A model generated the notes under the pieces. It searched no databases and had not been told where the DNA came from. It saw only the letters and a program-made list of their open reading frames with translations. 64,000 nt of DNA from Saccharopolyspora_D taberi (GTDB lineage Bacteria; Actinomycetota; Actinomycetes; Mycobacteriales; Pseudonocardiaceae). Positions within the stretch are counted from its first letter, which is position 1; every line of letters starts with the position of its first letter. The position numbers were made by a program, and so were the translations under genes. The stretch covers positions 372,001 through 436,000 of the forward strand of contig NZ_BAAAUX010000019.1 in assembly GCF_039534165.1 (NCBI RefSeq), read 5' to 3'. Below are positions 62,156-64,000 of the stretch, piece by piece.

Positions 62156-63310
62156 ATGGCTTGGAACGAAATTCCAGCGCGGGATGACGCGGATCTATCT
62201 TTCCAGGCATACTATGCGCGAACAAATGCCTTATACGGACTTCTTCCTCCTGTAAGCCAGTTGGTGTTTGACCAAATCTGGGAATCGGCCGAGCGGTCAA
62301 GCTTGGTCGAAATGAAGAAATCCGCACTTGTGGGCTGCATGGTTGCCGACTTGATTCGAGCGCTGGGACTCAAAGAGATCACAGCGTTTGAACCAGAGGT
62401 AGGGGACTGGTTTGTTCACTCGGGCGTTACAAACTACGGTAGCCTTGGTCCAGGCCTAAGTGAGGCCAAGATCGATCTGGCTTCCCACTCCATCCAAGGT
62501 GTTACGCGCGCCGAATGCAATATCACAAGCACGGCTTCTGTCAACATGTCTGGCAGCGACGATATTTCACTGGTCGTTGGCCGTTTGACTTCTTACTCGA
62601 AATTCGACCTGATTGCCGCCGGTTACCGTGAGCAATCCCCTGGCCTTGCGAAAGCATATCAAAATGGTTCGACCACTGGCAAATGGCTTGGCGTTACAGA
62701 TTTGTCCGCACTCTCAATGGGCGGCGAATGGTCCTCGAAGCTTCTGCGCCTGGATGTTCAGGGGATTCCGGATCAAGAACTACTCCTCAGCGCGGTGGCG
62801 GACGCTATAGAGCGCTTCCAAAATGCCGTTGAGACCCAAGGGGGCTGGAAGCTTCTTTACGATGACTCCGGCAACGTGATGCATGAACGCCAGCATCAAG
62901 GGATGTTTCGAATGTTCTCCCGGCTAGCGTTCGGATCACTTGGTATCCAAATGGATTTGAACTCTGATCATGGGAGCGGCCCTACGGACTTCACTCTACG
63001 CCTGAACAAGTCAACCGCTATTATTGAATTCAAAAAGGACGAAAAACTAGATGAAATGCGCCATGGGGTATCGGTCCAACTGCCGATCTACATGAGGTCC
63101 GCAGGGGCTGCGCACGGATTCTATATAGTTATGTGCCACAAAAGGGATCCGAGCGAAGTCACGGAATTTCTCGCAAGGACAGTGCGTGTGGATTCTACAT
63201 TGGAAGGCATTATGCTTTTTATTATCGACTGCCGTCGAAAAATTTCTGCATCTAAAGCACCTACACGCTCGGCTGTGCCGTATGAGCCACCTGGCTCGCA
63301 TGAATATTAA
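62156..63310 (+). CDS. PD-(D/E)XK nuclease-like protein, probably acquired
   Basis: 384 residues from ATG 62156. The C-terminal third has DHGSGPTDFTLRLNKSTAII and EFKKDEKLDEMRHGVSVQLP: an Asp followed about 12 residues later by a hydrophobic strand and Glu-x-Lys, the metal and catalytic pattern of PD-(D/E)XK nucleases. The conserved Gln (SVQLP) lies downstream as in many of these. The N-terminal 250 residues are not recognised. It is visibly AT-richer than all neighbours (codons such as ATA, TTA and AAA are frequent), which points to horizontal origin. Lying beside recombinase remnants, it may be a stand-alone defence nuclease. Confidence 0.65.
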   Translation: MAWNEIPARDDADLSFQAYYARTNALYGLLPPVSQLVFDQIWESAERSSLVEMKKSALVGCMVADLIRALGLKEITAFEPEVGDWFVHSGVTNYGSLGPGLSEAKIDLASHSIQGVTRAECNITSTASVNMSGSDDISLVVGRLTSYSKFDLIAAGYREQSPGLAKAYQNGSTTGKWLGVTDLSALSMGGEWSSKLLRLDVQGIPDQELLLSAVADAIERFQNAVETQGGWKLLYDDSGNVMHERQHQGMFRMFSRLAFGSLGIQMDLNSDHGSGPTDFTLRLNKSTAIIEFKKDEKLDEMRHGVSVQLPIYMRSAGAAHGFYIVMCHKRDPSEVTEFLARTVRVDSTLEGIMLFIIDCRRKISASKAPTRSAVPYEPPGSHEY

Positions 63311-63394
63311 TCAGTGTCTTATGGCATTCGACGACTTCGGGTATGGGGCTTTTGGGGTGGGGGCACCTGTCCCGCCAGTTGGGTGGTGAATGGA

Positions 63395-64000
63395 TCAGCG
63401 CTTGGGCGCGTGAGGATCTAGGAGGCGGAGTAGCGCTTCCTGCCTCGTTCGGCAAGGGCCACCGGAGAACCGAGTCAGCATCGGCCCGAGGGCTTGCCAC
63501 TTCTTCGTCTTGGTGCCGTCCGAGTCCAGGTAACCGATCAGGCGCTCATTCTCACCAGCGCCGCATAGGAAGATCCACCGCCGTGTCTGCTCGAAATCCG
63601 AAGTCCGTTCCATGCGGACCGTGTCCAAGTCCACCGTCTCAGAGTGGCCGATCGGCCTTGGAAGCTGGCGCGTGGGTGGCAGGCTGTCGACTTCCGCTGT
63701 CGTCTCCTGCTGCTCACCTTCGGCAGGAACGTTCCGGTCATTGCCTGGAACAAGTTCCGTGACGCTTTCCGTGACATCGGGCTCGGTAGCGCCCGCATCC
63801 GCAGCTTGTTCTGCCGGAACCGGCGCGGCAATACCGTGGGCTTCCGCGAGGTCGGTCACGGCCGTCAGCAGATCCTGAATCGCTTGCTGGGGATTGGTGC
63901 CGCTACTCAACGCTCGCCGTACGGCCACCGTTGCGACGTCGGCGCGTTCGATCACTTCCCATGAACGCGCATCGCCAGCCTGGATCCGGGCCCGGCGGGC
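63395..64000 (-). CDS. Zinc-finger-type conserved protein, intact copy cut by window end
   Basis: The visible 201 residues read ARRARIQAGDARSWEVIERA, then ALSSGTNPQQAIQDLLTAVT, an acidic linker, SETVDLDTVRMERTSDFEQT, and a C-terminal domain LCGAGENERLIGYLDSDGTK to CRTRQEALLRLLDPHAPKR. It aligns along its whole length with the frameshifted copy at 37713-38394, which shows a Cys4 finger at the start that here would lie beyond the edge. The function is unknown. Downstream (63311-63394) is a short spacer with one ACCTGTCCCG word. Confidence 0.7.
   Translation of the reverse strand, partial: ARRARIQAGDARSWEVIERADVATVAVRRALSSGTNPQQAIQDLLTAVTDLAEAHGIAAPVPAEQAADAGATEPDVTESVTELVPGNDRNVPAEGEQQETTAEVDSLPPTRQLPRPIGHSETVDLDTVRMERTSDFEQTRRWIFLCGAGENERLIGYLDSDGTKTKKWQALGPMLTRFSGGPCRTRQEALLRLLDPHAPKR

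Overview
The window is high-GC actinobacterial DNA. Family content and codon use suggest a filamentous member of the Pseudonocardiaceae (Amycolatopsis/Saccharopolyspora-like); this is an inference from gene content, as no rRNA or other phylogenetic marker is present. No tRNA, rRNA or CRISPR array was found.

Layout. (1) 1-7.2 kb: an arabinan/pentose catabolism island. It has a GH127-type beta-L-arabinofuranosidase carrying a LamG domain (cut by the window edge), an internally deleted araA, LacI-type operators, a secreted GH51-GH43-GH43 operon and xylA. (2) 7.3-11.6 kb: an IclR regulator, a CoA-transferase, and an HMG-CoA-lyase gene cut after about 45 codons and fused out of frame to a TPR-CHAT protease gene that has lost its 5' end. 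(3) 11.7-15 kb: GIY-YIG remnant, an EACC1-caspase effector pair (caspase frameshifted) and a decayed IS5-type transposase. (4) 15-18.9 kb: a malate/lactate dehydrogenase, a MatC-like transporter and an HTH-citrate-synthase-like protein, linked by a shared 16-bp operator. (5) 19-30.5 kb: eroded genes (PucR, MFS, phosphotransferase and endonuclease/phosphatase remnants) among intact ones (GlxA-type regulator, esterase, methyltransferase with an upstream Zur-like box, TetR, an alcohol/aldehyde dehydrogenase pair, LtrA). (6) 30.7-36 kb: a small mobile module with AbrB-like protein, tyrosine recombinase, RecA-like ATPase and zinc-ribbon protein. (7) 36-43 kb: accessory genes and fragments, an ECF sigma factor and a DUF574-type methyltransferase. 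(8) 43.4-60.1 kb: the centrepiece, described below. (9) 60.3-64 kb: a decayed serine recombinase, a repeat-rich spacer, an AT-richer PD-(D/E)XK nuclease-like gene, and a second copy of a zinc-finger-type gene also present (decayed) at 37.7 kb.

The 43.4-60.1 kb block consists of two convergent operons. The plus operon has seven overlapping genes: GrpE-like, Hsp70, an Ig/FN3-fold protein, a zinc-ribbon GTPase, a GAP1-like GTPase-associated protein, a membrane-anchored zinc-ribbon GTPase, and a 37-residue membrane peptide. The minus operon has a 1252-residue TPR-CHAT protease, a second Hsp70, an Xre/MbcA/ParS-like antitoxin and a RES-domain NAD-degrading toxin. Related NTPase, chaperone and effector islands have been discussed as actinobacterial biological-conflict systems. 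The pairing of two Hsp70s, one with a double-GTPase/GAP1 machine and one with a CHAT protease and a RES toxin, is the strongest candidate here for an under-described immune or abortive-infection system.

The other recurring theme is decay. Clean deletion junctions (araA, HMG-CoA lyase/CHAT, PucR/MFS, response regulator/Fe-S protein) and single-base frameshifts (caspase, MFS, phosphotransferase, endonuclease) are concentrated outside the intact conflict island. Either the locus is an eroding accessory region, or some of the single-base shifts are sequencing errors.
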